Origin: Blautia sp.
GTDB lineage: Bacteria > Bacillota > Clostridia > Lachnospirales > Lachnospiraceae
DNA length: 64,000 nucleotides
Direction of reading: 5' to 3'
Assembly: GCA_022777285.1 (NCBI GenBank)
Contig: JALFGN010000105.1
Location: forward strand, 1-64,000
This document shows positions 1 through 8,287 of the stretch, in pieces; the stretch's first letter is position 1; the number at the start of each line of letters is the position of its first letter. Both the position numbers and the translations under genes were made by a program. Under the pieces are notes generated by a model, which did not search any database, was not told the DNA's origin, and worked only from the letters and a program-made list of their open reading frames with translations.

Positions 1-78
1 CAAAAGGTATTGAAGGGCGTATATCACTATGATATGATAAAGGCAGAATATAAAGTTGAAAAACAACAGGAGGACGAA

Positions 79-2145
79 ATGATTACAAAATTTACTTACG
101 GAAAGCCCTTTCAGACGGATGCTGTTGTTAATAAAGTGGAAGCGCAGCAGGGTGTACTCCCTTTTCTGAAGGTGGAAGAGAAAGATGGGAAACTGAAATT
201 TTTCTACACGATGAAAGACCAGGAGAAAGTATATGGTCTTGGAGAAAATGTACGTGGAATCAACAAAAGAGGATGGCTTTATAAAAGTTGTTGTGCAGAT
301 GAACCGACACATGTAGAAGACAGACATTCCCTCTATGCTTCTCATAATGTCCTTGTCCTTGACGGTGGAGAAGAAACATTCGGAGTGTTCTTCGATTATC
401 CTGGCATTATCACTTTTGATATCGGATATTCGCATCTGGATCAGATTGTGATTCATCTGGAAGAAGCAGATGCAGATGTGTATGTAATTACAGGAGACAG
501 CATTCTTTCTATTGTGAAGCAGTTCCGGCAGCTGATTGGAAGAAGCTATATCCCTCCAAAATGGGCGTTTGGCTATCAGCAGAGCCGCTGGGGCTATATG
601 AATGAAAAAGATATCCGCGAGGTAGTGGAAAAGCACAGAGAAAATCATATTCCACTGGAAAGTGTTTATATGGATATTGATTATATGGAACGCTTTAAAG
701 ATTTTACTGTCAACCAGGAACGTTTTCCGGATTTCCCGGAATTTGTAAAGGAGATGAAAGAACAGCATATTCATCTGGTACCGATCATTGACGCCGGTGT
801 AAAGGTAGAAGAAGGATATGAGGTGTACGAAGAGGGCGTAGAGAAAGGTTATTTCTGCAAAGAGAAAGACGGAAAAGAATTTGTTGCAGGTGTGTGGCCC
901 GGAAAAGTTCATTTTCCGGATGTGCTGAACAAAGATGCCAGAAAGTGGTTTGGAGATAAATATCAGGTATTGCTGGATCAGGGAATTGAAGGCTTCTGGA
1001 ATGATATGAATGAACCGTCTATTTTCTTTGCACAGGACAGAATGGATGAAACCTTTGATGCCATTGCCGAATTGAAAGATAAGAATCTGGATCTTGAGAC
1101 TTTCCAGAAGTTTACCGGACTGGTGGGAAGCCTGGCAAATAATACGGATGATTTTAAGAAGTTTTATCATAATGTAGACGGAGAAATGATCCGTCATGAT
1201 AAGGTGCATAATGTGTTTGGATATAACATGACACGTGCAGCAGGGGAAGCTTTCGAGCGTCTGTGTCCGGATAAGCGAATTCTTATGTTTTCCCGTTCTT
1301 CTTATGTGGGAATGCATCGATATGGCGGTATCTGGACAGGAGATAATAAATCCTGGTGGCAGCATCTTCTGTTGAATATGAAAATGATGCCGTCTCTGAA
1401 TATGGTCGGAATTTTGTATACAGGCGCAGATATCGGTGGATTTGGTGCAGACGCTACGGAAGATCTGGTGATGCGCTGGACGCAGCTTGCTATGTTTTCT
1501 CCTCTTATGAGAAATCACAGTGCTCTGGATACAAGAGAGCAGGAAGTATACCGGTTTGACCATGTAGACAAGTTCCGGGACATGCTTGCTATCCGTTACG
1601 GCCTTGTTTCTTATATATACAGCGAGTATATGAAAGCTGCTCTTGGCAGTGAAATGTATTTTAAACCATTATCTTTTGTTTATACAGAAGATGCGTTTGC
1701 TTCTCAGGTGGAAGATCAGCTTCTTGTGGGAGACAGTGTCATGATGGCACCGGTATACACACAGAATGCAGAGGGAAGATATGTTTATCTTCCGGAAGAA
1801 ATGGCGATGGTTCGTTTCCGCAGTCTTACTGATTATGATACGGAAATTTTACCGGCCGGTCATCATTATGTAAAAGCAGGTTTGTTTGAAATGCTTCTGT
1901 TTATTCGTCCGGATCGTATGCTTCTTCTGACAGAAGGCGGAGAATATATGGATCAGGTTGAAGAAGATCATGTGACAGCCCTTGCTTTTGTAAAAAATAA
2001 AGCCGTTTATCAGTGGTATGAAGATGACGGAATGAGTAAAAACTATGAAAATTCTGAAAATTATGGTACAGTATCCATTGAAAAAGACGGAATCTGCACC
2101 TATGAAGGCAGCCGCAAAAAAACAATTGACGTAAAATTGCTGTAG
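79..2145 (+). CDS. GH31 alpha-glucosidase
   Basis: Retaining exo-alpha-glucosidase of glycoside hydrolase family 31, 688 aa, expected to be cytoplasmic (no signal peptide) and to release glucose from imported oligosaccharides. The barrel carries the family nucleophile in GFWNDMNEPS (Asp309) and the acid/base region IWTGDNKSWW (Asp422). The segment QQSRWGY places a Trp at residue 171; in the Blautia obeum enzyme Ro-alphaG1, as I recall it, the matching Trp169 favours alpha-1,6 over alpha-1,4 links, so isomaltose-type substrates are an inference. An open frame extends upstream to position 10, but the start at 79 follows AGGAGG at 68-73 and fits the family N-terminus. It lies 20 bp before the LacI-type regulator and is probably co-transcribed with it. 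Upstream genes are outside the window. Confidence 0.93.
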   Translation: MITKFTYGKPFQTDAVVNKVEAQQGVLPFLKVEEKDGKLKFFYTMKDQEKVYGLGENVRGINKRGWLYKSCCADEPTHVEDRHSLYASHNVLVLDGGEETFGVFFDYPGIITFDIGYSHLDQIVIHLEEADADVYVITGDSILSIVKQFRQLIGRSYIPPKWAFGYQQSRWGYMNEKDIREVVEKHRENHIPLESVYMDIDYMERFKDFTVNQERFPDFPEFVKEMKEQHIHLVPIIDAGVKVEEGYEVYEEGVEKGYFCKEKDGKEFVAGVWPGKVHFPDVLNKDARKWFGDKYQVLLDQGIEGFWNDMNEPSIFFAQDRMDETFDAIAELKDKNLDLETFQKFTGLVGSLANNTDDFKKFYHNVDGEMIRHDKVHNVFGYNMTRAAGEAFERLCPDKRILMFSRSSYVGMHRYGGIWTGDNKSWWQHLLLNMKMMPSLNMVGILYTGADIGGFGADATEDLVMRWTQLAMFSPLMRNHSALDTREQEVYRFDHVDKFRDMLAIRYGLVSYIYSEYMKAALGSEMYFKPLSFVYTEDAFASQVEDQLLVGDSVMMAPVYTQNAEGRYVYLPEEMAMVRFRSLTDYDTEILPAGHHYVKAGLFEMLLFIRPDRMLLLTEGGEYMDQVEEDHVTALAFVKNKAVYQWYEDDGMSKNYENSENYGTVSIEKDGICTYEGSRKKTIDVKLL

Positions 2146-2165
2146 AACAGGAGTTTGAATTTGAA

Positions 2166-3179
2166 ATGGTAACAATTAAAGAAATGGCACAGGAACTTGG
2201 AGTCAGTACTACTACCGTTTCCAATGTCATACATGGAAAAACAAAAGAAGTATCTCCGGCGAATGTGGAGCGGATTCAGAAGATCCTGAAAAAATATGAT
2301 TATACCCCCAATATCAATGCGAGGAATCTGGCCAGCCGCCGTTCCAGAATTATCGGGTTGGTAGTCAAAAGGGGATTTATGAAAAATCGGAATCGATTTA
2401 CGGATCAGTTTATAGGCGGAATCCTTGGAGCTGTGGAAGAACGGGTTCGTGAAAAGGGATATTATCTGATGGTGTATTCCGTAAATGATGTTCATCAGGT
2501 GCAGCAGCTTACCATGTCCTGGAATATGGATGGTCTTATTACTTCCGGGTTTGTAGAAGGGGATATCCGGTATCTTCGTGAACGTTATAAACATCCCATT
2601 GCCATTATTGATGATTATGACACCAATGGCTTAGGAAATTGCGCAAATATACGGATCGATGATCGAAAAGCAGAATATGAACTGACAAAATACGTAATCG
2701 GATGCGGGCACAGGAAAATTGTTTTTCTGGCAGACAATCTGGTCAATCTTGACAGACAGAGATTTCTGGGATATTGTGCAGCCATGGAAGAAGCAGGAAT
2801 TCCAGAAGAGGAACAGCGGTTTATTAAAATTCGTAATTCAGATAAAGGTGTAATGGTGAATGAGCAGGAAATATATGAGGCTTCGTTTCTGTACACGGCA
2901 TTTGTTTGTTCTTCCGATTACTATGCTTCCAGAATTATGAATATGCTCAGAGATAAAGGAAGAAAAATACCGGAAGATGTATCCATAGCCGGATTTGATG
3001 ATGTAATAACCGCCCGTCTGGTGCGTCCTGCTCTTACTACAGTAAGACAGAATATTGAAAAAAAAGGGTATGCAGCTGTCGATGCATTGATTCGGTTGAT
3101 TGAAGAAGGAAAGAAAGAAGAACTGATCATACAGGATACGGAACTTGTCATTCGTGATTCTGTGAAAAAACTGAACTAA
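2166..3179 (+). CDS. LacI/GalR-family transcriptional regulator
   Basis: Sugar-responsive repressor, 337 aa. Residues 1-50 form the LacI helix-turn-helix and hinge (TIKEMAQELGVSTTTVSNVI, then the NARNLASRRS hinge segment); the rest is a periplasmic-binding-protein-like effector domain ending in the usual dimer region (SIAGFDDVITARLVRPALTT). SD GGAG lies about 12 bases before the ATG. It sits between the GH31 gene and the ABC transporter genes, so it probably senses an alpha-glucoside or its breakdown product. Three similar palindromes containing GCGC lie just downstream, before the binding-protein gene, and are its likely operators. The effector sugar cannot be read from the sequence. Confidence 0.92.
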   Translation: MVTIKEMAQELGVSTTTVSNVIHGKTKEVSPANVERIQKILKKYDYTPNINARNLASRRSRIIGLVVKRGFMKNRNRFTDQFIGGILGAVEERVREKGYYLMVYSVNDVHQVQQLTMSWNMDGLITSGFVEGDIRYLRERYKHPIAIIDDYDTNGLGNCANIRIDDRKAEYELTKYVIGCGHRKIVFLADNLVNLDRQRFLGYCAAMEEAGIPEEEQRFIKIRNSDKGVMVNEQEIYEASFLYTAFVCSSDYYASRIMNMLRDKGRKIPEDVSIAGFDDVITARLVRPALTTVRQNIEKKGYAAVDALIRLIEEGKKEELIIQDTELVIRDSVKKLN

Positions 3180-3180
3180 G

Positions 3181-3220
3181 AAAAGGCTTTGCCGTAAATT
3201 TCCGGCAAAGCCTTTTCTTT
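3181..3220 (+). terminator. Intrinsic terminator after the LacI-type gene
   Basis: A 14-bp perfect stem (AAAAGGCTTTGCCG at 3181-3194 paired with 3203-3216) with an 8-base loop runs into a T-rich tract. It begins one base after the stop codon and separates the regulator from the transporter operon. Confidence 0.9.
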
Positions 3221-3234
3221 GGTTGGAATGTATA

Positions 3235-3249
3235 CTTGCGCGCAAAAGG
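3235..3249 (+). promoter_or_regulatory. Candidate LacI-type operator 1
   Basis: CTTGCGCGCAAAAGG shares CTT-NN-GCGCAAAAGG with the site at 3482-3496. It overlaps a TATACT hexamer (3231-3236) that could be a -10, though no -35 is visible because the terminator lies there. Read as an operator because LacI-family sites are palindromes with a central CG; no binding data. Confidence 0.5.
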
Positions 3250-3284
3250 GATTGAAAATTGGATACAAACAGAAGAAAAGTATA

Positions 3285-3298
3285 CTTTTGCGCATAAG
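3285..3298 (+). promoter_or_regulatory. Candidate LacI-type operator 2 overlapping a possible promoter
   Basis: CTTTTGCGCATAAG is the reverse complement of the core of the site at 3482-3496. It begins in a TATACT hexamer (3281-3286) with a weak TTGGAT (3259-3264) 16 bp upstream, so the operator would cover the -10 and start site of a possible sigma-A promoter. Confidence 0.55.
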
Positions 3299-3468
3299 AT
3301 TGTCGAAAAAACGAGGAGAAATGGGTTTTGCGAAAAACTTATACGTTTAAAATGCACAAAAACAGAGCCTGAAACAGGTGAAAATAGGGTGAAATTCTGT
3401 TAAAAACGTAGAAAGCAAAGAAATATATGTGAAAACTATTGCTTTTGGAGAAAAGGAGTGCTATGATA

Positions 3469-3496
3469 CAACCATGAAAACCTTATGCGCAAAAGG
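3469..3496 (+). promoter_or_regulatory. Extended -10 promoter with LacI-type operator 3
   Basis: TGCTATGAT (3469-3477) is a good extended -10 element with no clear -35. CTTATGCGCAAAAGG (3482-3496) follows immediately, so a bound LacI-family protein would sit on the start site. This is the promoter closest to the binding-protein gene at 3543. The rest of 3221-3542 holds the two other operator candidates and no gene. Confidence 0.6.
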
Positions 3497-3542
3497 TACA
3501 AATAAAAAACCCTTAATAACAAAGAAAGGTTGGTAAAACAGT

Positions 3543-4880
3543 ATGAAAAAGAAATTGTTAGCAGTATTACTGGCAGGAACAATGACTGTAACTTTAGGAG
3601 CTTGCGGCGGTGCAAGTGATTCCGGAAGCAAGAGCGATGACGCAGCAGCAACAGAATCTGGTGATGCAGCAGCCTCTACTACAGCAAGTAAAGATGCAAT
3701 CCGTTTCATGAACACAAAGATCGAAATTGATACACAGTTAAAAGAATTTGCAAAACAGTATCAGGAAAAAACAGGACAGGAAGTTATAGTGGAATCTCTG
3801 GGCGGTGGTGTTGACGTTAACGGTCAGTTAAAGAACTACTACGCAGCAGGAAACATGCCTGATATCTTCGCATTTGGTGTAGACTCCTACAAAGCTTCGT
3901 TCAGTGAATGGCTGGAGCCACTTGACGGAGAAGCATGGATCGATGATACCGATTACGCATTTAAGGGTGATGACGGAAAAGTATATGGTATGCCATTTGC
4001 ACTGGAAGGCATCGGTATTGGCTACAACAAAGATATTCTGGATAAAGCAGGAATTGATCCGGCTACACTTACCAATATTGATGCTTACAAAGCAGCATTT
4101 GAAAAAATTGATGGTATGAAAGAGGAACTGGGTCTGCAGGCTGTTTGCTCAGTTGCAGCAGAATCCGGACAGATGAACTGGTCAACAGGTAACCACATGA
4201 TGGCTGCTTACTATTCACAGGGTCTGGCTCGTGATGACAAAACATATATTGATCTGTTAAACGAAGGTAAAATTGACGAAGAGAGAATGGGCCAGTTTGC
4301 TGACTGGGTAAAACTGTTATTTACTTATGCAGATCCGAACGTTCTGATTTCCGGTACATATGATGACCAGCTGGCACTGTGGGCAACAGGAAAAGCAGCA
4401 TTCATTACTCAGGGTAACTGGATCGATCCTTCTCTTCCTTCTTACGATGTAACATTTGAATGCGGTCTTGCACCAGCAGCATTTTTACCTGAAGACACAG
4501 ACGGTATCCTTGTTGATGCACCTGCATACTGGGGAATCTATAACGGAAGTGAAAAGATTGATGCCTGCAAAGAATTCCTGACAGCACTGGCTCAGAGCGA
4601 AGAAGGCCAGAAAATACTGGTTGAAGAATGCGGTACTGTTTCTCCATACAAATCCTGCACACTGGAACCTGCAACACCACTTGCAAAGAGTATGCTTCCA
4701 TATATCAAAGATGGAAAAACTTATGCATGGGATTGGCTGAGCCAGCCGGAAGGTATTGCACAGAACGCTACAGGTGCCGTATTTGAACTGTACGCAAAAG
4801 ATCAGCTTGACAAAGACGGATTTGTAAGCACAATGGCTTCTACAGTCGCAGATTATGTAGCAGCAAACGGATCCAACTAA
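3543..4880 (+). CDS. ABC sugar transporter, substrate-binding lipoprotein
   Basis: Extracytoplasmic solute-binding protein of the carbohydrate-uptake family 1 (MalE-like), 445 aa. The N-terminus is a lipoprotein signal peptide with lipobox LGAC, so Cys21 would be lipidated and the protein held on the outer membrane face. A Ser/Ala/Asp-rich linker (residues about 24-52) precedes the binding fold, which shows typical segments such as NMPDIFAFG and GKAAFITQGNW. It is followed by two permease genes, forming a classic importer. The neighbouring GH31 enzyme suggests alpha-glucosides or isomalto-oligosaccharides as cargo; that specificity is inferred from context. Expression is probably repressed by the upstream LacI-type protein. 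Confidence 0.92.
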   Translation: MKKKLLAVLLAGTMTVTLGACGGASDSGSKSDDAAATESGDAAASTTASKDAIRFMNTKIEIDTQLKEFAKQYQEKTGQEVIVESLGGGVDVNGQLKNYYAAGNMPDIFAFGVDSYKASFSEWLEPLDGEAWIDDTDYAFKGDDGKVYGMPFALEGIGIGYNKDILDKAGIDPATLTNIDAYKAAFEKIDGMKEELGLQAVCSVAAESGQMNWSTGNHMMAAYYSQGLARDDKTYIDLLNEGKIDEERMGQFADWVKLLFTYADPNVLISGTYDDQLALWATGKAAFITQGNWIDPSLPSYDVTFECGLAPAAFLPEDTDGILVDAPAYWGIYNGSEKIDACKEFLTALAQSEEGQKILVEECGTVSPYKSCTLEPATPLAKSMLPYIKDGKTYAWDWLSQPEGIAQNATGAVFELYAKDQLDKDGFVSTMASTVADYVAANGSN

Positions 4881-4946
4881 TCCATTTTACCGGTGGCTTT
4901 CCTTCAGGATAGCCGCCGGTAAAGTTTCAGAGGGAGAGAAATCAGA

Positions 4947-5987
4947 ATGAATAAACAATTAAAGAAAACTATATCTCTTGCAGCCATGGCTCTGGGAGCA
5001 GCAAGTATGGTGATCGCTCTTATCCTGGACTTTATGAGAAGTGATGTTTCTTATCGTGGCGGACTGCTGATCGTGGGTGCTGTCTTACTGATTGCAGGTG
5101 TTTATCTTCTGCCTACCAGAAAACATCGTTCCATTATTAATGTACTGTTTTTATTTCCTCTCATCTTCGCATTTGCAGTAACAGTACTGATACCATTTGC
5201 ATGTGGTATTTTCTATTCCCTGACAGACTGGAATGGAATTAAATTTAACAACTTCGTTGGACTTGGAAACTACATTACCATGTTCAAATCAAAAGATTAT
5301 GTATACTCTTTTGTTGTAACTTTTATCTTTACGGTCATTAATATGTTGTCGGTAAACCTGGTAGCGTTTGGACTGGCTCTTCTGTGTACTTCCAAAGTAA
5401 AAGGACGTAATCTCTACAGAGCTGCTTACTTCCTTCCAAACCTGATTGGTGGTATCGTACTTGGTTATGTATGGCAGTTTATCTTCAATAAAGTATTTAC
5501 TTCTGTTATCGCAGGAAGCGTTTCCATGCTGACAGATCCGAACCTTGCAATTGCAGCAATTCTTATTGTAAGTACCTGGCAGTATGCCGGATACATTATG
5601 ATGATTTATGTAACCGGTCTTCAAAGTGTACCAAAAGATGTACTGGAAGCATCCAACGTAGACGGTGCAAACCAGATTATGACACTTTTGAAAATCAAAG
5701 TTCCTATGATTGCAAATACCTTTACCGTATGTATTTTCCTGACTCTGGTTAACTCTTTCAAACAGTTCGACCTCAACCTGGCAATTACAAACGGTGCACC
5801 GAGCCGTATTCTGGGCGGAAAACCGGTACAGTCTACTGAGTTCCTGGCTCTGAATATCTACAATACAGCGATTGGTAAAAACCAGTATGCGCTTGGTCAG
5901 ACAAAAGCGGTTGTGTTCTTTATCATCCTGGCTGTTGTTTCTCTGACACAGGTAACAATCAGTAAGAAGAAGGAGGTAGAAATGTAA
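4947..5987 (+). CDS. ABC sugar transporter permease (MalF-like)
   Basis: Inner-membrane permease of the binding-protein-dependent importer family, 346 aa. Two extra N-terminal hydrophobic segments (residues about 9-28 and 34-55) precede the usual six-helix core. The cytoplasmic EAA loop that contacts the ATPase is visible as VLEASNVDGANQIMTLLKIK. SD GAGGGAGAG lies before the ATG. It is separated by 66 bp from the binding protein and overlaps the next permease by one base, so the three are one operon. No ATPase gene is nearby; a shared MsmX-type ATPase elsewhere in the genome is expected. Confidence 0.92.
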   Translation: MNKQLKKTISLAAMALGAASMVIALILDFMRSDVSYRGGLLIVGAVLLIAGVYLLPTRKHRSIINVLFLFPLIFAFAVTVLIPFACGIFYSLTDWNGIKFNNFVGLGNYITMFKSKDYVYSFVVTFIFTVINMLSVNLVAFGLALLCTSKVKGRNLYRAAYFLPNLIGGIVLGYVWQFIFNKVFTSVIAGSVSMLTDPNLAIAAILIVSTWQYAGYIMMIYVTGLQSVPKDVLEASNVDGANQIMTLLKIKVPMIANTFTVCIFLTLVNSFKQFDLNLAITNGAPSRILGGKPVQSTEFLALNIYNTAIGKNQYALGQTKAVVFFIILAVVSLTQVTISKKKEVEM

Positions 5988-6844
5988 TGAAAGCTCAGAA
6001 AATAAGAACAGGAATTGCCGAAGTCGTTGGCATTATCGTTATGATTGTCGTTCTTGCTCCTTTCCTTCTGGTTGTTCTCAACTCTGCAAAGACCAGCGGT
6101 GACATTGTTATCAGCCCGATTTCTTTCCCGGAAAACTGGGGACAGATGTTTACCAACCTGTCCAATGTTATTAACAATCAGAGTTTTAATTATTGGAGTT
6201 CTTTCTTCAGTTCCCTGTTTATCACAGCGGTATCCCTGATTCTGCTTACACTGTTTTCCAGTATGGCAGCATGGGTTCTTGTAAGAAATAAAACAAAATG
6301 GTCAAACTTTATTTTCATGCTTTTTGTGTCTGCAATGGTTATTCCTTTCCAGGTAGTTATGCTCCCTCTGCTCTCTACATTCCGTGAGACCTCTAATTTC
6401 CTTGGAATTCAGATGCTGCAGAGCTATAAAGGAATCATCTTTGCATATATGGGATTCGGCGGTTCCATGTCTGTGTTTATCCTTCATGGATTCGTAAAAG
6501 GAATTCCTTACGAACTGGAAGAAGCTGCATGGATTGACGGATGTTCACCGGAAGGTACTTTCTTCCGCATCATCTTCCCTCTGCTGAAACCTGTTCAGGT
6601 AACTGTCCTGATCCTGAATGGTATCTGGATCTGGAACGACTACCTGCTGCCATCTCTGATGCTGGGTCTGAACGGAAGAATCAAGACTCTGCCGGTTGCA
6701 GTAAGCAGCTTCGTAGGTTCCTACGTAAAACAGTGGGATTTAATCCTGTCAGCAGCACTCCTTGCCATGATTCCGATCGTTATTCTGTTCCTCTTTGCAC
6801 AGAAACAGATTATCCAGGGTATGGTAGACGGTGCAATTAAATAA
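5987..6844 (+). CDS. ABC sugar transporter permease (MalG-like)
   Basis: Second permease of the importer, 285 aa, six predicted membrane segments, with the EAA loop seen as PYELEEAAWIDGCSPEGTFF. The start codon overlaps the stop of the preceding gene (TAATG), which indicates translational coupling and equal amounts of the two permeases. It is the last gene of the operon: a strong hairpin terminator follows within 15 bp. The missing ATPase is noted with the preceding gene. Confidence 0.93.
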   Translation: MKAQKIRTGIAEVVGIIVMIVVLAPFLLVVLNSAKTSGDIVISPISFPENWGQMFTNLSNVINNQSFNYWSSFFSSLFITAVSLILLTLFSSMAAWVLVRNKTKWSNFIFMLFVSAMVIPFQVVMLPLLSTFRETSNFLGIQMLQSYKGIIFAYMGFGGSMSVFILHGFVKGIPYELEEAAWIDGCSPEGTFFRIIFPLLKPVQVTVLILNGIWIWNDYLLPSLMLGLNGRIKTLPVAVSSFVGSYVKQWDLILSAALLAMIPIVILFLFAQKQIIQGMVDGAIK

Positions 6845-6854
6845 GAAACCAGAC

Positions 6855-6902
6855 AAAAAAGATATGTCTCAAAGTGTTATGCTTTGGACATATCTTTTTT
6901 TA
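6855..6902. terminator. Bidirectional terminator between convergent genes
   Basis: GATATGTC (6861-6868) pairs with GACATATC (6887-6894); CAAAG/CTTTG extends the stem inside. It is flanked by a run of A on the left and T on the right, so it can end transcription from the transporter operon and from the minus-strand gene at 6907-7344. Confidence 0.88.
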
Positions 6903-6906
6903 TCTG

Positions 6907-7344
6907 TCAGTCTGTGCGGGCTTTTTCAAGTGCTGTGTTGATGGCATCCAGAAGCAACAAAGAGGTGTATTTATTTTCTTCTGAATAGGTGATGTTTTCT
7001 GTGGACTGGGAAGCATAGATCTGACTGGAAAGTGCATCCAGGGCAGGTTCTATCAAAGGATACATGGCAGTCGTGGCTTCGCTTAAGTTTGTCATGGCGA
7101 TAGAAAGAATCTGATTTTCGTCTACCGTCACTTCTACATCAAACGTATTTTCTCCCAGTGTGATGGGGCTCTTGTAGATACCGGCATGATAGAGCGCTGC
7201 AGATGAGGCTGCTGTACCGGATAGTTTGCCTTTTCCGAACATGAGAAAAAGAAGAATTGCCAGAAGAATGGCAAGTACCACAAAAATTATGGTATAAATC
7301 ACTTCTTTCATATGTAATACAATGATTTTTGTCTTTGCACTCAT
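6907..7344 (-). CDS. Membrane-anchored protein with degenerate FMN_bind-like domain
   Basis: 145 aa. One strong membrane segment (residues about 14-34) is followed by an extracellular domain of about 100 residues. The pattern HAGIYKS... FDVEVTVDENQILSI... and the end YTSLLLLDAINTALEKA resemble the FMN-binding (FMN_bind, RnfG/NqrC-type) fold, but the flavin-accepting SGATxTS segment is replaced by EENKYTS, so covalent flavinylation is doubtful. SD GGAGGT (complement of 7351-7356) sits 6 bases before the ATG. Transcribed alone on the minus strand, convergent with the sugar operon. An unrelated small membrane protein remains possible. Confidence 0.6.
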   Translation of the reverse strand: MSAKTKIIVLHMKEVIYTIIFVVLAILLAILLFLMFGKGKLSGTAASSAALYHAGIYKSPITLGENTFDVEVTVDENQILSIAMTNLSEATTAMYPLIEPALDALSSQIYASQSTENITYSEENKYTSLLLLDAINTALEKARTD

Positions 7345-7461
7345 GGCTGCACCTCCTGCATTCCTTTTTATAGCATATTAAGAGGAAAAGAAAAATATGC
7401 AAAAAACCAGGTTGGTGTCTTATGTTTTTTGTGTTACACTGTAAAAATACGGAGGTGGAAT

Positions 7462-8271
7462 ATGGATTATAATTTATTAGTTTTAGACATAGACGGAACG
7501 GTTACGAATTCACAGAAGAAAGTGCTTCCAAAGACAAAAGAAGCTATATTAAATCTGCAGAAACAGGGAGTACCGGTAGCAATTGCATCCGGACGTCCTA
7601 CAAGAGGAATTGTGAATATCGCAGAAGAGTTGGAATTTGAAAAATATGGAAGCTATGTTCTCGCTTTTAATGGAGCAAGAATCGTCAACTGGAGAACGAA
7701 AGAATGCATTTATTCAAAGGAATTACCCCAGGGAATGCCAAAGAAACTTTACCAGGATGCATTGGCTTATCAGATGGGGATCATTACTTATAAAGAGGAT
7801 TGTATTATATCCGGTACAGAGACGGATGAATATATGCAAAAAGAATCTGTGATTACAGGTCTTCCTATTGTATATAGAGAGGATTTTCCAAAATATGTGA
7901 ATTTTCCGGTCAATAAATGTCTTTTTACAGGGAAGCCGGAGGAGTTGGAACAAATCGAACCGATTCTGACAGAGAAATATCTTCATGAAGTACAGATTTT
8001 TCGATCAGAGCCGTATTTTCTGGAGGCTCTGCCCAAAAATGTAGATAAAGCATTTTGTCTGGCACGATTACTTGGAATCCTTGGTATTCCAAGAGAAGCG
8101 ATGGTCTGCTGTGGGGATGGGTATAACGATATCTCTATGATTCAGTTTGCAGGGCTTGGCGTTGCCATGGCCAATGCGCAGGAAAAAGTGAAGGATGTTG
8201 CAGACTACGTGACCATTCATAATAATGATGAGGATGGAATTGCAGAAGTAATCGAGAAATTTTTCCTGTAG
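7462..8271 (+). CDS. HAD-superfamily Cof-type phosphatase
   Basis: Cytoplasmic Cof/IIB-type haloacid-dehalogenase phosphatase, 269 aa. Motif I is LVLDIDGTVTNS (Asp9 nucleophile, Asp11), motif II lies in VAIASGRP, motif III/IV is seen as MVCCGDGYNDISMIQ. The inserted cap domain fits sugar-phosphate or nucleotide-phosphate phosphatases of this group. GGAGGTGG upstream supports the ATG at 7462 rather than an in-frame start at 7429. It is 16 bp before addB and probably co-transcribed. Substrate unknown. Confidence 0.9.
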   Translation: MDYNLLVLDIDGTVTNSQKKVLPKTKEAILNLQKQGVPVAIASGRPTRGIVNIAEELEFEKYGSYVLAFNGARIVNWRTKECIYSKELPQGMPKKLYQDALAYQMGIITYKEDCIISGTETDEYMQKESVITGLPIVYREDFPKYVNFPVNKCLFTGKPEELEQIEPILTEKYLHEVQIFRSEPYFLEALPKNVDKAFCLARLLGILGIPREAMVCCGDGYNDISMIQFAGLGVAMANAQEKVKDVADYVTIHNNDEDGIAEVIEKFFL

Positions 8272-8287
8272 AGAGAAGGGAGAATCT

